A stretch of DNA of 64,000 nucleotides from JAKFFN01 sp036675025. GTDB lineage: Bacteria; Sumerlaeota; Sumerlaeia; Sumerlaeales; Sumerlaeaceae. This document shows positions 16,278 through 25,133 of this stretch, piece by piece. The translations under genes were made by a program, and so were the position numbers. The stretch lies in contig JAKFFN010000054.1 of the NCBI GenBank assembly GCA_036675025.1, positions 12,694 to 76,693 of the forward strand, given 5' to 3'. The notes under the pieces were generated by a model. That model made no database searches and was not told where the DNA came from. It saw only the letters and a list, made by a program, of their open reading frames with translations. Positions within the stretch are counted from its first letter, which is position 1; each line of letters begins with the position of its first letter.

Positions 16278-16349
16278 CTGCTGCCAGCGGTTTCTAATTG
16301 CTGGCGCACAGGCATAAGATAGCCGCGGGTGGTGTCTCTATAAAGACTT

Positions 16350-17561
16350 ATGAGTGATGTTTTGCGATCCGCAGGTCTCGACTGCGGCAAGGGTGCACGG
16401 GAACAGCTTAAGGCGGATAAACAACGGAGGCAGCGCAGGGAGCCGACACTTCTGCTGGGCATCGGGACTGCAGTGCCGCAGCACCATGCCAGCCAGCAGC
16501 AGGCGTGTGAGTTTATGCAGCGGGTTCTGCAGGCTTCTGGCATTGCTGGCCCCCGCGAAGCTGCGCTGCTGAGCCGACTGTATAAGAACAGCGGCATCCA
16601 GAAGCGCCATAGTGTCATTGAAGATTATGTACGCGAAGATCTGCAGTCGTATACATTCTTTCCACAGAATGAAGCGCTGGATCCGTTTCCCTCAACTGCC
16701 GCACGGATGGCCAAGTATGAAGAGTATGCTGTCGACCTTGCGGCCCGGGCGGCGCAGCAGGCTATGGATGCAGCAGGTATAGATCCGGCTGATTTCACGC
16801 ATATCGTCATCAGCACCTGTACGGGATTCTTTGCCCCTGGTCCGGATGTGCTTCTACTGCGCAGGCTTGGACTGCCAGGTACAACCGCGCGTACCGTGAT
16901 TGGTTTTATGGGCTGCTATGCCGGGCTGACCGGCCTGCGCACATGCAATGATATCATCAAGGCCGACCCGACATCAGTGGTGCTTCAAATAGCTGTTGAG
17001 TTGTGTTCGCTCCACTACCAGAAGAGTGCGCATCCGGATGCCATGGTGGCGAATGCCATATTTGCAGACGGAGCTGCCGCGGCAGTGTGGGCCGGCGGGG
17101 GCGCAGAAGTGGACGGTGAGAGCGGCGCGCTTGCCCGAGTTCTTGCTACCCACTCAGACATTAGCGCTGATACCATCGAACACATGAGCTGGCGCATTGG
17201 CGACCATGGTTTCATCATGACCCTTGATGCCGGTGTGCCTGATGTGCTGCGGACGGCGGCGCCTCCTTTTGTAAATGCGCTGGCGACGGCGAGCAGATTA
17301 GAAGTAGGCGATATAGCGGGCTGGGCGGTGCATCCGGGCGGACGCAAAATTGTAGAGAGCATCCAGGCGGCGCTGAGCCTGTCTGATGACGACGTAGCGG
17401 CTTCCACAAGGATTCTTCGCGACTACGGAAACATGTCGAGCGCTACGATCCTGTTTGTACTCCAGGAGGAACTGGCCCGGCGGGAGGCAGGCGAGCCTAT
17501 TGCAGCCATGGGGTTTGGTCCAGGACTCACAATGGAAGGTGCCCTGCTGGTTAAGGAATGA
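16350..17561 (+). CDS. Type III polyketide synthase (chalcone/stilbene synthase family)
   Basis: 403 residues, usual size for a homodimeric type III PKS. The catalytic triad is complete: Cys189 in IGFMGCYAGLTG, His328 in GWAVHPGG, Asn361 in DYGNMSSATILFVL. These enzymes condense malonyl-CoA units on an acyl-CoA starter and cyclise the product, giving alkylresorcinols or alkylpyrones in bacteria. It carries an N-terminal extension of about 30 residues. It overlaps the following methyltransferase by four bases (ATGA), the first of a series of coupled genes. The starter unit cannot be deduced from the sequence. Confidence 0.93.
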   Translation: MSDVLRSAGLDCGKGAREQLKADKQRRQRREPTLLLGIGTAVPQHHASQQQACEFMQRVLQASGIAGPREAALLSRLYKNSGIQKRHSVIEDYVREDLQSYTFFPQNEALDPFPSTAARMAKYEEYAVDLAARAAQQAMDAAGIDPADFTHIVISTCTGFFAPGPDVLLLRRLGLPGTTARTVIGFMGCYAGLTGLRTCNDIIKADPTSVVLQIAVELCSLHYQKSAHPDAMVANAIFADGAAAAVWAGGGAEVDGESGALARVLATHSDISADTIEHMSWRIGDHGFIMTLDAGVPDVLRTAAPPFVNALATASRLEVGDIAGWAVHPGGRKIVESIQAALSLSDDDVAASTRILRDYGNMSSATILFVLQEELARREAGEPIAAMGFGPGLTMEGALLVKE

Positions 17562-18274
17562 CCGGGCACTTCCTGCAAAAGCGATCGCGGCAGGCGGAGA
17601 TGATGGACGCGCCGGACATTGACCCGGCGGAACTCGATCATGCCATGCGTCACCTGGAAATTGTTAACCGCTGGCTGAACGGCTACCGCCCTTCAGAAGC
17701 CGGTCTGCAGAGACTGATTCCCGCGGGTGCAAAGGAGTTTACGCTGTTGGACGTCGGATGTGGCAGCGGCGATACGCTGAGACAACTGGCGGAGTGGGCG
17801 CGCTCAAAGAAGATATCGGCGAGGCTGACGGGCATTGAGCTGTCGGAGCAATCTACGCGGCGCGCCGCAGCAGCGTGTAAGAATTATCCGGAGATTGAGA
17901 TCAGGCACCAGGATGTTTTTACTTTGGCGACTGACGAGCAGTATGACGTGGTACACAGTGCCCTGGTTCTTCATCATTTCTCAAGGGATGAAGACGTGGT
18001 GCGGGTTCTCAAACGGATGAATGATGCCGCGCGCCTGGGCGTGATCATTAATGACCTGCACCGCCATCCCTTCGCCTATAATTCCATTCGGTTGCTCACG
18101 CGCGCGCTCAGCCGCAGTGAAGTTCTGCGGAATGACGCGCCGCTTTCTGTAGCACGGGCTTTTACGCGGGACGAGCTCATGCGGTTTGCGGAAGAAGCGA
18201 ATCTGGGAAATGTGACGGTGAATTGGCACTGGGCATTCCGCTGGCTTATGGTTTCTGATAAGAACCCCAAGTAA
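17558..18274 (+). CDS. SAM-dependent methyltransferase of the polyketide operon
   Basis: 238 residues, class I Rossmann methyltransferase with motif I LLDVGCGSGDT (63-73), an acidic GIELSEQS strand end and VHSALVLHHF. The conserved operon context (type III PKS, methyltransferase, flavoprotein) matches Streptomyces srsABC-type phenolic lipid loci, where the methyltransferase modifies the alkylresorcinol product. Starts inside the PKS stop codon. C- or O-methylation of the polyketide is inferred. Confidence 0.9.
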   Translation: MTGHFLQKRSRQAEMMDAPDIDPAELDHAMRHLEIVNRWLNGYRPSEAGLQRLIPAGAKEFTLLDVGCGSGDTLRQLAEWARSKKISARLTGIELSEQSTRRAAAACKNYPEIEIRHQDVFTLATDEQYDVVHSALVLHHFSRDEDVVRVLKRMNDAARLGVIINDLHRHPFAYNSIRLLTRALSRSEVLRNDAPLSVARAFTRDELMRFAEEANLGNVTVNWHWAFRWLMVSDKNPK

Positions 18275-18303
18275 CACTGCCGCGGTTCGCATCTGATAAG
18301 CTT

Positions 18304-19560
18304 ATGAAAATCATTCCGGAAAATCCACAGACATATCCTGTCGTAATAATTGGCGGCGGGCTGGCAGGCAGCGCGGCTGGTGCAGCGCTGGCGCGGTCGG
18401 GCTGGAAAGTTGCGATTATTGAGCGGGACACTTTTCCCAGGGATAAACTTTGCGGCGAGTTCCTCAGCGGCGAATCGCGCCGTCTGCTTTCGCAGATCGG
18501 GTGTCTGCAGGATCTTCTTCAACATGATCCGCCAGAAATAGCTTCGGTGCGGATCGTACCATCATCCGGACGCGATTTGAGAGTACAGTTGCCAGAGCCG
18601 GCCCTCGGCATCAGCCGCAGGGTTCTTGATGAGACGCTATTTAATCATGCCTGCGCGTGTGGCGCGGATGGATTTACAGGTTGTGAAGTTCGCGAACTGC
18701 AAAAGACGGAAGATGCTTCACGCAGCCTGCACGTCAGGCAGCAGATGGGCCGCGAAGTTTTGCTGCGGGATCTTTCACCAAAGCTGATTATCAACGCATA
18801 CGGCCGCCGTGGAAAATTGGACCACGACCTGCAGCGTGCATTTCTGACCCGTGTGCAGGCCAGCACCGGATTCAAAATGCACCATCGCATTGCGGCCGGA
18901 TTGGCCGGGCAAGAAGCATTTCGGGAACTTGCAGGGGTGACTGAAATCTACGGCTTAGACGGCGGCTACTGCGGAGTAAACCTGGTGGAGCAGGGACTGG
19001 TAAACGTGTGCATGCTGCTACAGCCTCGCGCTTTGAAACATGTGAAGTCGGGACAATGGAAAGACATCGTAATTTTTCTCACACGGGCCAATACTGCATT
19101 AGGACGCAGGCTGACCGGTCTCGTTCCTGTTACAGATCGCGCATTGTCTGTGTCGGGGATGCCATTTGTTTCAAAAGAACAGGCCACCGACAACTGTCTC
19201 TTCATCGGCGATGCGGCGGGTATGATTACACCCTTTTGCGGCGATGGCCAGGCTATGGCACTTGAGTCTGGAGTGCGGCTCGCAACTATGTTGATTCGTA
19301 AGTATGATGCGACAGCACCGGGTTTCAGCAGCGCAGATATTAGCATCGGAGAGTTATCGAGGGAGTGGTCGCGCGATTGGGAACGCCAGTTTGGCCTTCG
19401 CCTGAAGGTGGGGAACGCACTGCAGTCGGCACTGTTTCGTCCTGGTTTAAGCAGCGTTGCCATTTCCGTTCTTCGCCACACACCGGGTGTTGCATCCTAC
19501 CTGGCTGCTATTACGCGCAGTCGCTCCAGCCGCCGTATCGGGAGCCTTACAGCAGAATGA
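18304..19560 (+). CDS. FAD-dependent oxidoreductase of the polyketide operon
   Basis: 418 residues. The N-terminus has a dinucleotide fold GGGLAGSAAGAALARSG (17-33) ending in the acidic IIERD, and the late FAD motif FIGDAAGMITPFCGDGQAMA; overall it resembles geranylgeranyl-reductase-like flavoprotein monooxygenases. In srsC-type loci the flavoprotein hydroxylates the aromatic ring to make a quinol. It starts 29 bases after the methyltransferase and overlaps the hydrolase start (ATGA). Hydroxylase versus reductase activity is not resolved by sequence. Confidence 0.9.
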   Translation: MKIIPENPQTYPVVIIGGGLAGSAAGAALARSGWKVAIIERDTFPRDKLCGEFLSGESRRLLSQIGCLQDLLQHDPPEIASVRIVPSSGRDLRVQLPEPALGISRRVLDETLFNHACACGADGFTGCEVRELQKTEDASRSLHVRQQMGREVLLRDLSPKLIINAYGRRGKLDHDLQRAFLTRVQASTGFKMHHRIAAGLAGQEAFRELAGVTEIYGLDGGYCGVNLVEQGLVNVCMLLQPRALKHVKSGQWKDIVIFLTRANTALGRRLTGLVPVTDRALSVSGMPFVSKEQATDNCLFIGDAAGMITPFCGDGQAMALESGVRLATMLIRKYDATAPGFSSADISIGELSREWSRDWERQFGLRLKVGNALQSALFRPGLSSVAISVLRHTPGVASYLAAITRSRSSRRIGSLTAE

Positions 19561-20249
19561 CCGACGGTCCTGACAATCAAATCGTCACATGCTATACCAT
19601 ACCCGGCCTGGGTGGCACGCCAGAAATTTTTGACAAACTGGAATTTCCTCCACGGATAAAAAAGCAGCCGCTTTACTGGATTGCGCATCGCCACAAGGAA
19701 AGTCTGAAGGATTACGCGGAGAGACTTCTGCCGCAGATTGACGGGTCGCGCCCGTTCATTCTTGTGGGATATTCTTTCGGTGCGGCCATTGCGGTTGAGT
19801 TAGCGAAGCAGGCCTCTCCCCTTCTCACGGTTGTCATTTCCGGGGTGAAGAGTGAGCGAGAGATGCCATTTTACCTGGGGCGGGCAGAGCTTTTTGGTGC
19901 GTACACGAAATCGGTGTTTGTCCATTCGCTCTGGGCGCCACTGCTACGGCTGGGAGCTCGCATTTCGTTCGGCACAAATGATCCGACAGCGCTGGATATG
20001 CTCGTTAGGCTGATCCAGACAGCAGACCCTAAATTATACCAGTGGGGCCTGAAGGCGTTGATGGACTGGGAGAATGGTCATGTGCCAGGCAATATCCTTC
20101 ACATCCACGGCAGCAAAGACAGGGTATTGCCGCTTCGCTATGTGACTGCCGACAAAGTGATTGAAGGAGGAGGTCACCTTATTGTTTATACGCACGGCAA
20201 AGAGATCGGCGACCTCATCGCTTCGCGCTTACGTCTGCCAAGTATTTAA
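19557..20249 (+). CDS. Alpha/beta-hydrolase of the polyketide operon
   Basis: 230 residues from the ATG at 19557, which overlaps the flavoprotein stop; longer in-frame starts lie inside the upstream gene. The nucleophile elbow is GYSFGAA (Ser73), with LHIHGSKDRVLP and GGGHLIVY as the likely Asp and His sites. PGLGGTPEIF forms the oxyanion loop. It may release or edit an acyl intermediate, or cleave a product ester; the role is inferred from the operon. The stop overlaps the convergent universal-stress gene by four bases. Confidence 0.85.
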   Translation: MTDGPDNQIVTCYTIPGLGGTPEIFDKLEFPPRIKKQPLYWIAHRHKESLKDYAERLLPQIDGSRPFILVGYSFGAAIAVELAKQASPLLTVVISGVKSEREMPFYLGRAELFGAYTKSVFVHSLWAPLLRLGARISFGTNDPTALDMLVRLIQTADPKLYQWGLKALMDWENGHVPGNILHIHGSKDRVLPLRYVTADKVIEGGGHLIVYTHGKEIGDLIASRLRLPSI

Positions 20250-21148
20250 GCTGGCTCTTTGACGACCTTGTCTCGCACAATCTCTACGGTACAAGGCGCT
20301 TCGGCAGCTACGGCCGCCGACGTGCTGCCGATCAGCAGCCGGTCAAGAAGGCTGTGGCCGATGGCGCCGACGAACAGGCAATCGGCGTTATACTCTTTCG
20401 CTTCCTCCAGCAGTACGCTGCGGGCAAAACCCGGACGTATAAAGGTTGAGCATTTTACGCCGGCAGCAGTGATTATGTCTGAAGCGGCGGCCAATGCTTT
20501 GTGGAGTTCGGCCTGGTGATCTTCGTAGGAAAGGCCACCTTCGTATAGCTCAACATCGAAAGCGGAAACGAGGCGCACCTCTGAGCCGGCGGGCCATTGG
20601 CGCTGAGCAACTGCCTCCACGGCCTTTTTCGAATGGGCAGAGCCGTCGACTCCTACCATCAGCTTAACAGGCCTGGCATCTACGTTACCAGTGGACAGCC
20701 GCGCAACGCGTACGGAACATGGCGCATGATTAACGACGAAGTGCGATGTGCTGCCGAAGGCAATCCGGCTCAACAGTGAGTGACCTTTTGAACCGATAAC
20801 GACGAGATCGGCGCCAAACTGCTCGGCCTCCCGGATCAGCAGCCATTGTGCACGGCCTACGCGGCTCTTTGCCTGGACGTTCCAGCCCGGGAAAGCTTCC
20901 TGCAACTGGGTCTCACCGTACTGCGCTTTCTCACATACCTGTGTTACGAGGCGTGAGGTGTCGATCTGGTAGCTCCCAACGAGATCAGGTGACCTGGCAG
21001 TGGCAAAATTTTGTTCTGCGAGGGATGGAAGATCTTCCAGTGCAGTAAGCACCGTAGCGTCGCAGTTGCTTGGAAGCCCGGCAAGCTTTAGATCACGTAA
21101 GGCGGCGCGGGCGCCTTCGGTGTCGTTGTAACCGATTACGATTTTCAT
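20246..21148 (-). CDS. Tandem-domain universal stress protein (UspA family)
   Basis: 300 residues from the ATG at 21148. Two Usp domains (about 1-150 and 160-300) each carry the ATP-binding G-X2-G-X9-GS pattern: GSKGHSLLSRIAFGSTS and GAIGHSLLDRLLIGSTS. Tandem Usp proteins act in stress survival and may bind ATP or AMP; no enzyme activity can be assigned. It faces the polyketide operon and has no visible strong ribosome site. Confidence 0.92.
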   Translation of the reverse strand: MKIVIGYNDTEGARAALRDLKLAGLPSNCDATVLTALEDLPSLAEQNFATARSPDLVGSYQIDTSRLVTQVCEKAQYGETQLQEAFPGWNVQAKSRVGRAQWLLIREAEQFGADLVVIGSKGHSLLSRIAFGSTSHFVVNHAPCSVRVARLSTGNVDARPVKLMVGVDGSAHSKKAVEAVAQRQWPAGSEVRLVSAFDVELYEGGLSYEDHQAELHKALAAASDIITAAGVKCSTFIRPGFARSVLLEEAKEYNADCLFVGAIGHSLLDRLLIGSTSAAVAAEAPCTVEIVRDKVVKEPA

Positions 21149-21267
21149 GTTTTGGAGATAGGATAAGGGGGTACGCCGTGTCAACTCATATGGCTATGCG
21201 GCGATTGCACCATCTCCGTCCTGATTCGAATACAGAATCTTAATTACCGACTGGATTTGACGTTTTT

Positions 21268-21283
21268 TGATCATTTTTGATCA
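21268..21283. promoter_or_regulatory. Two TGATCA palindromes ten bases apart, candidate operator
   Basis: TTTTGATCATT occurs twice in tandem with palindromes at 21268-21273 and 21278-21283, exactly one helical turn apart and about 90 bases upstream of the rhamnulose-phosphate aldolase start. It could bind a regulator of rhamnose catabolism; only position and symmetry support this. Confidence 0.35.
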
Positions 21284-21372
21284 TTTCCATTGAATGCTTA
21301 AGCGCATTGGTAGTCGCTTCCACTACAAATTCTGGCGCCAAAACTGGGCGCTATTTCCGAGAGGATAGCTGC

Positions 21373-23607
21373 GTGTCTGCTGATCAGAAAAGCTTTCAAT
21401 TTGTGAACGACCTGTGGAACGACGAGGAAGCCGAGGCACTGAGCCCACTGGAGCGACTCGTTTACAGGTCGAACAGGCTGGGTGATGATCAGCGGATAAC
21501 GAACACCGGCGGCGGAAACACCTCGAGCAAGGTGATGGAGCGTGACCCACTAAGCGGCGAGCCGGTGCAGGTGCTTTGGGTAAAGGGCAGCGGCGGAGAT
21601 TTGCGCACATCAAAGGCGGAAAACTTTTCATCGCTCTACCAGGACAAGCTGCTGGCGCTGCAGAACATTTACGCGCAGCAGCCGGAACGCGGGCCCAAGA
21701 CGCCAGCGGAAGATCGCATGGTCGGACTGTTTGCGCACACGAATTTCAACCTGAACTCACGCGCTCCGTCTATTGATACGCCACTGCATTCCTTCGTGCC
21801 TTATGAGCATGTTGATCACACGCATCCCAACGCCGTTATTTCCGTAGCCGCTTCCGAGAACTCGGAAGATCTGACGAAACAGATTTTCGGCGACAAAGTC
21901 ATTCATGTGCCGTGGCTCCGCCCCGGGTTTGAACTGGGACTGCAGATGCAGGACGTGTGCAAAGCCTACCCTGATGCACAGGGCGTGGTAATGGGGCAGC
22001 ATGGCCTGATCAACTGGGCGCATGATGATCGCGAGTGCTATTACCTTACGCTGGAATTGATCGAACAGGCTTCTCGGTACATTGAGCAGCGTTACAGGGA
22101 GAAGGGCGGCGATGAAGCAGCCTTTGGCGGCGCGCTGCATCAGTCGTTGCCTGAGAATGCGCGAGAGGCTGTGCTTACTGAGATCCTGCCGTGGCTGCGA
22201 GGCCAGGTAAGTACGGAAAAGCGGATGATTGCGACGGTGCAGACAGACGCGCCGGTGCTGCGATTTGTAAACTCGCGCGATGCGGAGCGCCTTGCTGAGC
22301 TGGGGACGTCGTGCCCTGACCACTTCCTGCGCACAAAGATCAAGCCGCTCTACGTGCCCCTGGCACAGGACACAGTTGCCGCTGCGGCGGGCGAAGATGT
22401 GGTCGCGCTGGTTGAAGCCGTTAAGGCAGAGCTGGCAAAGAGCCTGGAGAAGTATCGCAATGATTACCGCGAGTACTACGAGAGCTGCAAACACGCCAAC
22501 AGCCCGGCGATGCGTGACCCCAACCCCACGGTAATTTTAATCCCCGGGGTAGGCATGGTGGCGTTCGGAAAGTCGAAAAGCGAGAGCCGCGTGACGGCGG
22601 AGTTTTACAATTGCGCCATAGAAGTGATGCGCGGGGCCGAAGCCATCGACAAGTATATCTCGCTGCCTCAGCAGGAGGCTTTCGACATCGAGTACTGGCT
22701 TCTGGAAGAAGCGAAGCTTCAGCGCATGCCGGCGGAGAAAGAACTGGCGCGCCAGGTAGCGGTGGTGATTGGTGCGGGCTCGGGCATCGGGCGGGAGGTT
22801 GCGCACCGACTGGTGCGCGAAGGCGCTGTGATCGCCTGTGTTGATATGAACCTTGAGGCAGCGCAGGAAACGGCGCAGCAGCTGCTGAAAAAAACGGGCG
22901 CCGGCATCGGCGTGGCGGGGACTGGCATCTCGGGGTGCGGCGATGCAATCGGGCTGCGGTGCGACATAACCAATCGCGATAGCGTAAAGGCCATGCTTGA
23001 ACAGGTGATCCTTGCGTATGGCGGCTTCGACCATGTGGTTGTTACTGCTGGCATCTTCGTGCCGCCGGACACGACGGGGCATGTTCCCGATGACAAGTGG
23101 GCGCTCACGTTCGCCATCAACGTCACGGGCAGCTACATTGTTGCTGATGAAGCGCGGGCGATCTGGGCGAAGCAGGGCCTGAAGGGCAGCCTGACGCTGA
23201 CCACGAGCGCCAATGCCGTGGTGGCGAAGAAGGGCAGCTTGGCTTATGATACGAGCAAGGCGGCAGCGAATCATCTTGTGCGGGAACTTGCCATTGAACT
23301 GGCTCCGGTTGTACGGGTGAACGGCGTGGCACCGGCGACGGTGGTGGCGGGAAGCAGCATGTTCCCGAGGGACCGGGTGATTTCGAGCCTGGCGAAGTAT
23401 AACATAGCCTATAGCGAGGATGAAACCACCGAGGCTCTTCGCGATCGGCTGGCGCAGTTCTATGCAGAGCGGACGCTGACACGGTCGCCCATTACGCCCG
23501 CTGACCAGGCGGAGGCTTTCTTTCTCCTGGTTTCCGGCCGGCTCAGTAAGACATCCGGCCAGATCATTTCGGTGGATGGCGGGCTGAACGACGCGTTTCT
23601 GCGATAG
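21373..23607 (+). CDS. Bifunctional rhamnulose-1-phosphate aldolase / short-chain dehydrogenase
   Basis: 744 residues from the GTG at 21373, which follows GAGAGGA by eight bases. The N-terminal class II aldolase/adducin domain (1-430) shows the NTGGGNTS phosphate loop, a metal site HVDHTHP and MGQHGLINW. The C-terminal SDR domain (about 460-744) has GAGSGIG and the YDTSK catalytic pair. This fusion (RhaEW/RhaD-type) splits L-rhamnulose 1-phosphate into dihydroxyacetone phosphate and L-lactaldehyde and oxidises the latter. It fits the secreted rhamnosidase at 2562-4985, though the kinase and isomerase are not in this window. Confidence 0.9.
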   Translation: MSADQKSFQFVNDLWNDEEAEALSPLERLVYRSNRLGDDQRITNTGGGNTSSKVMERDPLSGEPVQVLWVKGSGGDLRTSKAENFSSLYQDKLLALQNIYAQQPERGPKTPAEDRMVGLFAHTNFNLNSRAPSIDTPLHSFVPYEHVDHTHPNAVISVAASENSEDLTKQIFGDKVIHVPWLRPGFELGLQMQDVCKAYPDAQGVVMGQHGLINWAHDDRECYYLTLELIEQASRYIEQRYREKGGDEAAFGGALHQSLPENAREAVLTEILPWLRGQVSTEKRMIATVQTDAPVLRFVNSRDAERLAELGTSCPDHFLRTKIKPLYVPLAQDTVAAAAGEDVVALVEAVKAELAKSLEKYRNDYREYYESCKHANSPAMRDPNPTVILIPGVGMVAFGKSKSESRVTAEFYNCAIEVMRGAEAIDKYISLPQQEAFDIEYWLLEEAKLQRMPAEKELARQVAVVIGAGSGIGREVAHRLVREGAVIACVDMNLEAAQETAQQLLKKTGAGIGVAGTGISGCGDAIGLRCDITNRDSVKAMLEQVILAYGGFDHVVVTAGIFVPPDTTGHVPDDKWALTFAINVTGSYIVADEARAIWAKQGLKGSLTLTTSANAVVAKKGSLAYDTSKAAANHLVRELAIELAPVVRVNGVAPATVVAGSSMFPRDRVISSLAKYNIAYSEDETTEALRDRLAQFYAERTLTRSPITPADQAEAFFLLVSGRLSKTSGQIISVDGGLNDAFLR

Positions 23608-23656
23608 TATTTTGTCGATTTTTGGATTGGCGTAAGTGTTGCGCAGATTGCATCCA

Positions 23657-25093
23657 ATGTCAAAAAGCACAGCCATTGTCTGGTTCAGAAATGATCTGCG
23701 CCTAGCCGATAACCTTGCGCTTGCCGAGGCGGCAAAGGAATTTGACAAGGTATTACCACTATTTATATGGTGGCCTAAAGCACAGGTCCACATTGGATCT
23801 GCAAGTAAAGTCTGGCTGCACCACTCCCTGTTGTCGTTGGATGCATCGTTACAGAACGCAGGCAGTCGACTTTTTGTCCGTACGGGCAACCCTGTAAAAG
23901 TATTAAAGGAAATCTCAAAAGAAACTGGCGCCAGTGCAGTTTTCTGGAATCGTTCTTACGAGCCTGCAGAGCTGCAACTTGAAGATGAAATTAAGGCGAG
24001 TCTAAATAGCTCACGCGTGCTGGCCGGGCATTTTGCGGGCAACCTGCTCTTAGAGCCATGGGAGGCACGCAAAAAGAATAATACTCCGTACCTGGTCTTC
24101 ACACCGTTCGCAAAATCAAGCTTCGAAAAACTTGGCCAGGTTCATATTGTATCGAAGCCGGGCAATCTTCCGACCGCACCTCGAGGAGTAAGGACTGGCA
24201 CCATCGGAAGCTTGGAATTGCTGCCAACGGTCCGGTGGGATAATGGCATTACAGATGCCTGGCAAATTGGAGAAGATGCCGCCGAGAGGTCATTGCGGCG
24301 ATTCATTAAAAACGGATTACGTAACTATGATGAAACTCGCAATTTACCGGCTTTGGACGACGGCGTCAGCCGTTTGTCGCCGCACCTGCATTTTGGCGAG
24401 ATTTCACCGCGGCAGATTTGGGCGGCGGTAACAAGGGAGCGAGAAAAACTTTCCGGCAAAGAGGCTGCCAGTGCCACGGTTTTTCTTAAGGAACTGCTGT
24501 GGCGTGAGTTCAGCCACCACTTGTTGTACCACTTTCCGACAATGCCGGAATTAGAGCTGCGCGAGGAGTTTGATTACTACCCGTGGGATTCTGCGAACGA
24601 ATACTTAAGGGCGTGGCAAAAAGGGCTGACCGGATTTCCGATTGTTGATGCCGGAATGCGACAGCTTTGGCAGACAGGTTGGATGCATAATCGCGTTCGG
24701 ATGATCGTGGGTTCTTTCCTGATTAAAGACCTCGGCATCGACTGGCGTACTGGCGAAGAATGGTTCTGGGATACACTGGTCGATGCCGACCTGGCACAAA
24801 ACTCCATGAACTGGCAATGGGTGGCCGGCTGCGGTGCCGACGCTTCTCCGTTTTTCCGAATTTTTAATCCTACGAGCCAAGGCAAAAAGTTTGATCCGGA
24901 GGGCAATTACATCCGCAAGTACGTGCCGGAATTGGCTAAGCTTCCGGCCAAATGGATTCATGCACCACAGGACGCGCCGGCGGAAGTATTACAAAAAGCC
25001 GGTGTAGCTCCAGGTGATACCTATCCATTGCCGATAGTTGACCATGCGACGGCACGTGCTGAATCGCTCAGAAATTATAAGCGTCTTCGCTGA
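23657..25093 (+). CDS. phrB: Deoxyribodipyrimidine photolyase
   Basis: 478 residues from the ATG at 23657 (a TTG at 23636 is in frame). The N-terminal photolyase fold starts with IVWFRNDLRLADN; the FAD-binding C-terminal part holds LLWREFSHHLLYHFP, GMRQLWQTGWMHNRVRM and NSMNWQWVAGCGADASPFFR. It is a class I cyclobutane pyrimidine dimer photolyase that uses blue light to repair UV damage. It appears to be a monofunctional repair enzyme rather than a cryptochrome. It follows the aldolase by about 50 bases and may share its transcript. Confidence 0.93.
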   Translation: MSKSTAIVWFRNDLRLADNLALAEAAKEFDKVLPLFIWWPKAQVHIGSASKVWLHHSLLSLDASLQNAGSRLFVRTGNPVKVLKEISKETGASAVFWNRSYEPAELQLEDEIKASLNSSRVLAGHFAGNLLLEPWEARKKNNTPYLVFTPFAKSSFEKLGQVHIVSKPGNLPTAPRGVRTGTIGSLELLPTVRWDNGITDAWQIGEDAAERSLRRFIKNGLRNYDETRNLPALDDGVSRLSPHLHFGEISPRQIWAAVTREREKLSGKEAASATVFLKELLWREFSHHLLYHFPTMPELELREEFDYYPWDSANEYLRAWQKGLTGFPIVDAGMRQLWQTGWMHNRVRMIVGSFLIKDLGIDWRTGEEWFWDTLVDADLAQNSMNWQWVAGCGADASPFFRIFNPTSQGKKFDPEGNYIRKYVPELAKLPAKWIHAPQDAPAEVLQKAGVAPGDTYPLPIVDHATARAESLRNYKRLR

Positions 25094-25133
25094 CAATTGT
25101 AGACAACTTGCATTAGAGCGTGCTGATCAAGCC

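Noticed and set aside
22537..23889. 450-residue minus-strand open frame
   Set aside because: Shadow of the aldolase/dehydrogenase and photolyase genes; no start signal or domain.
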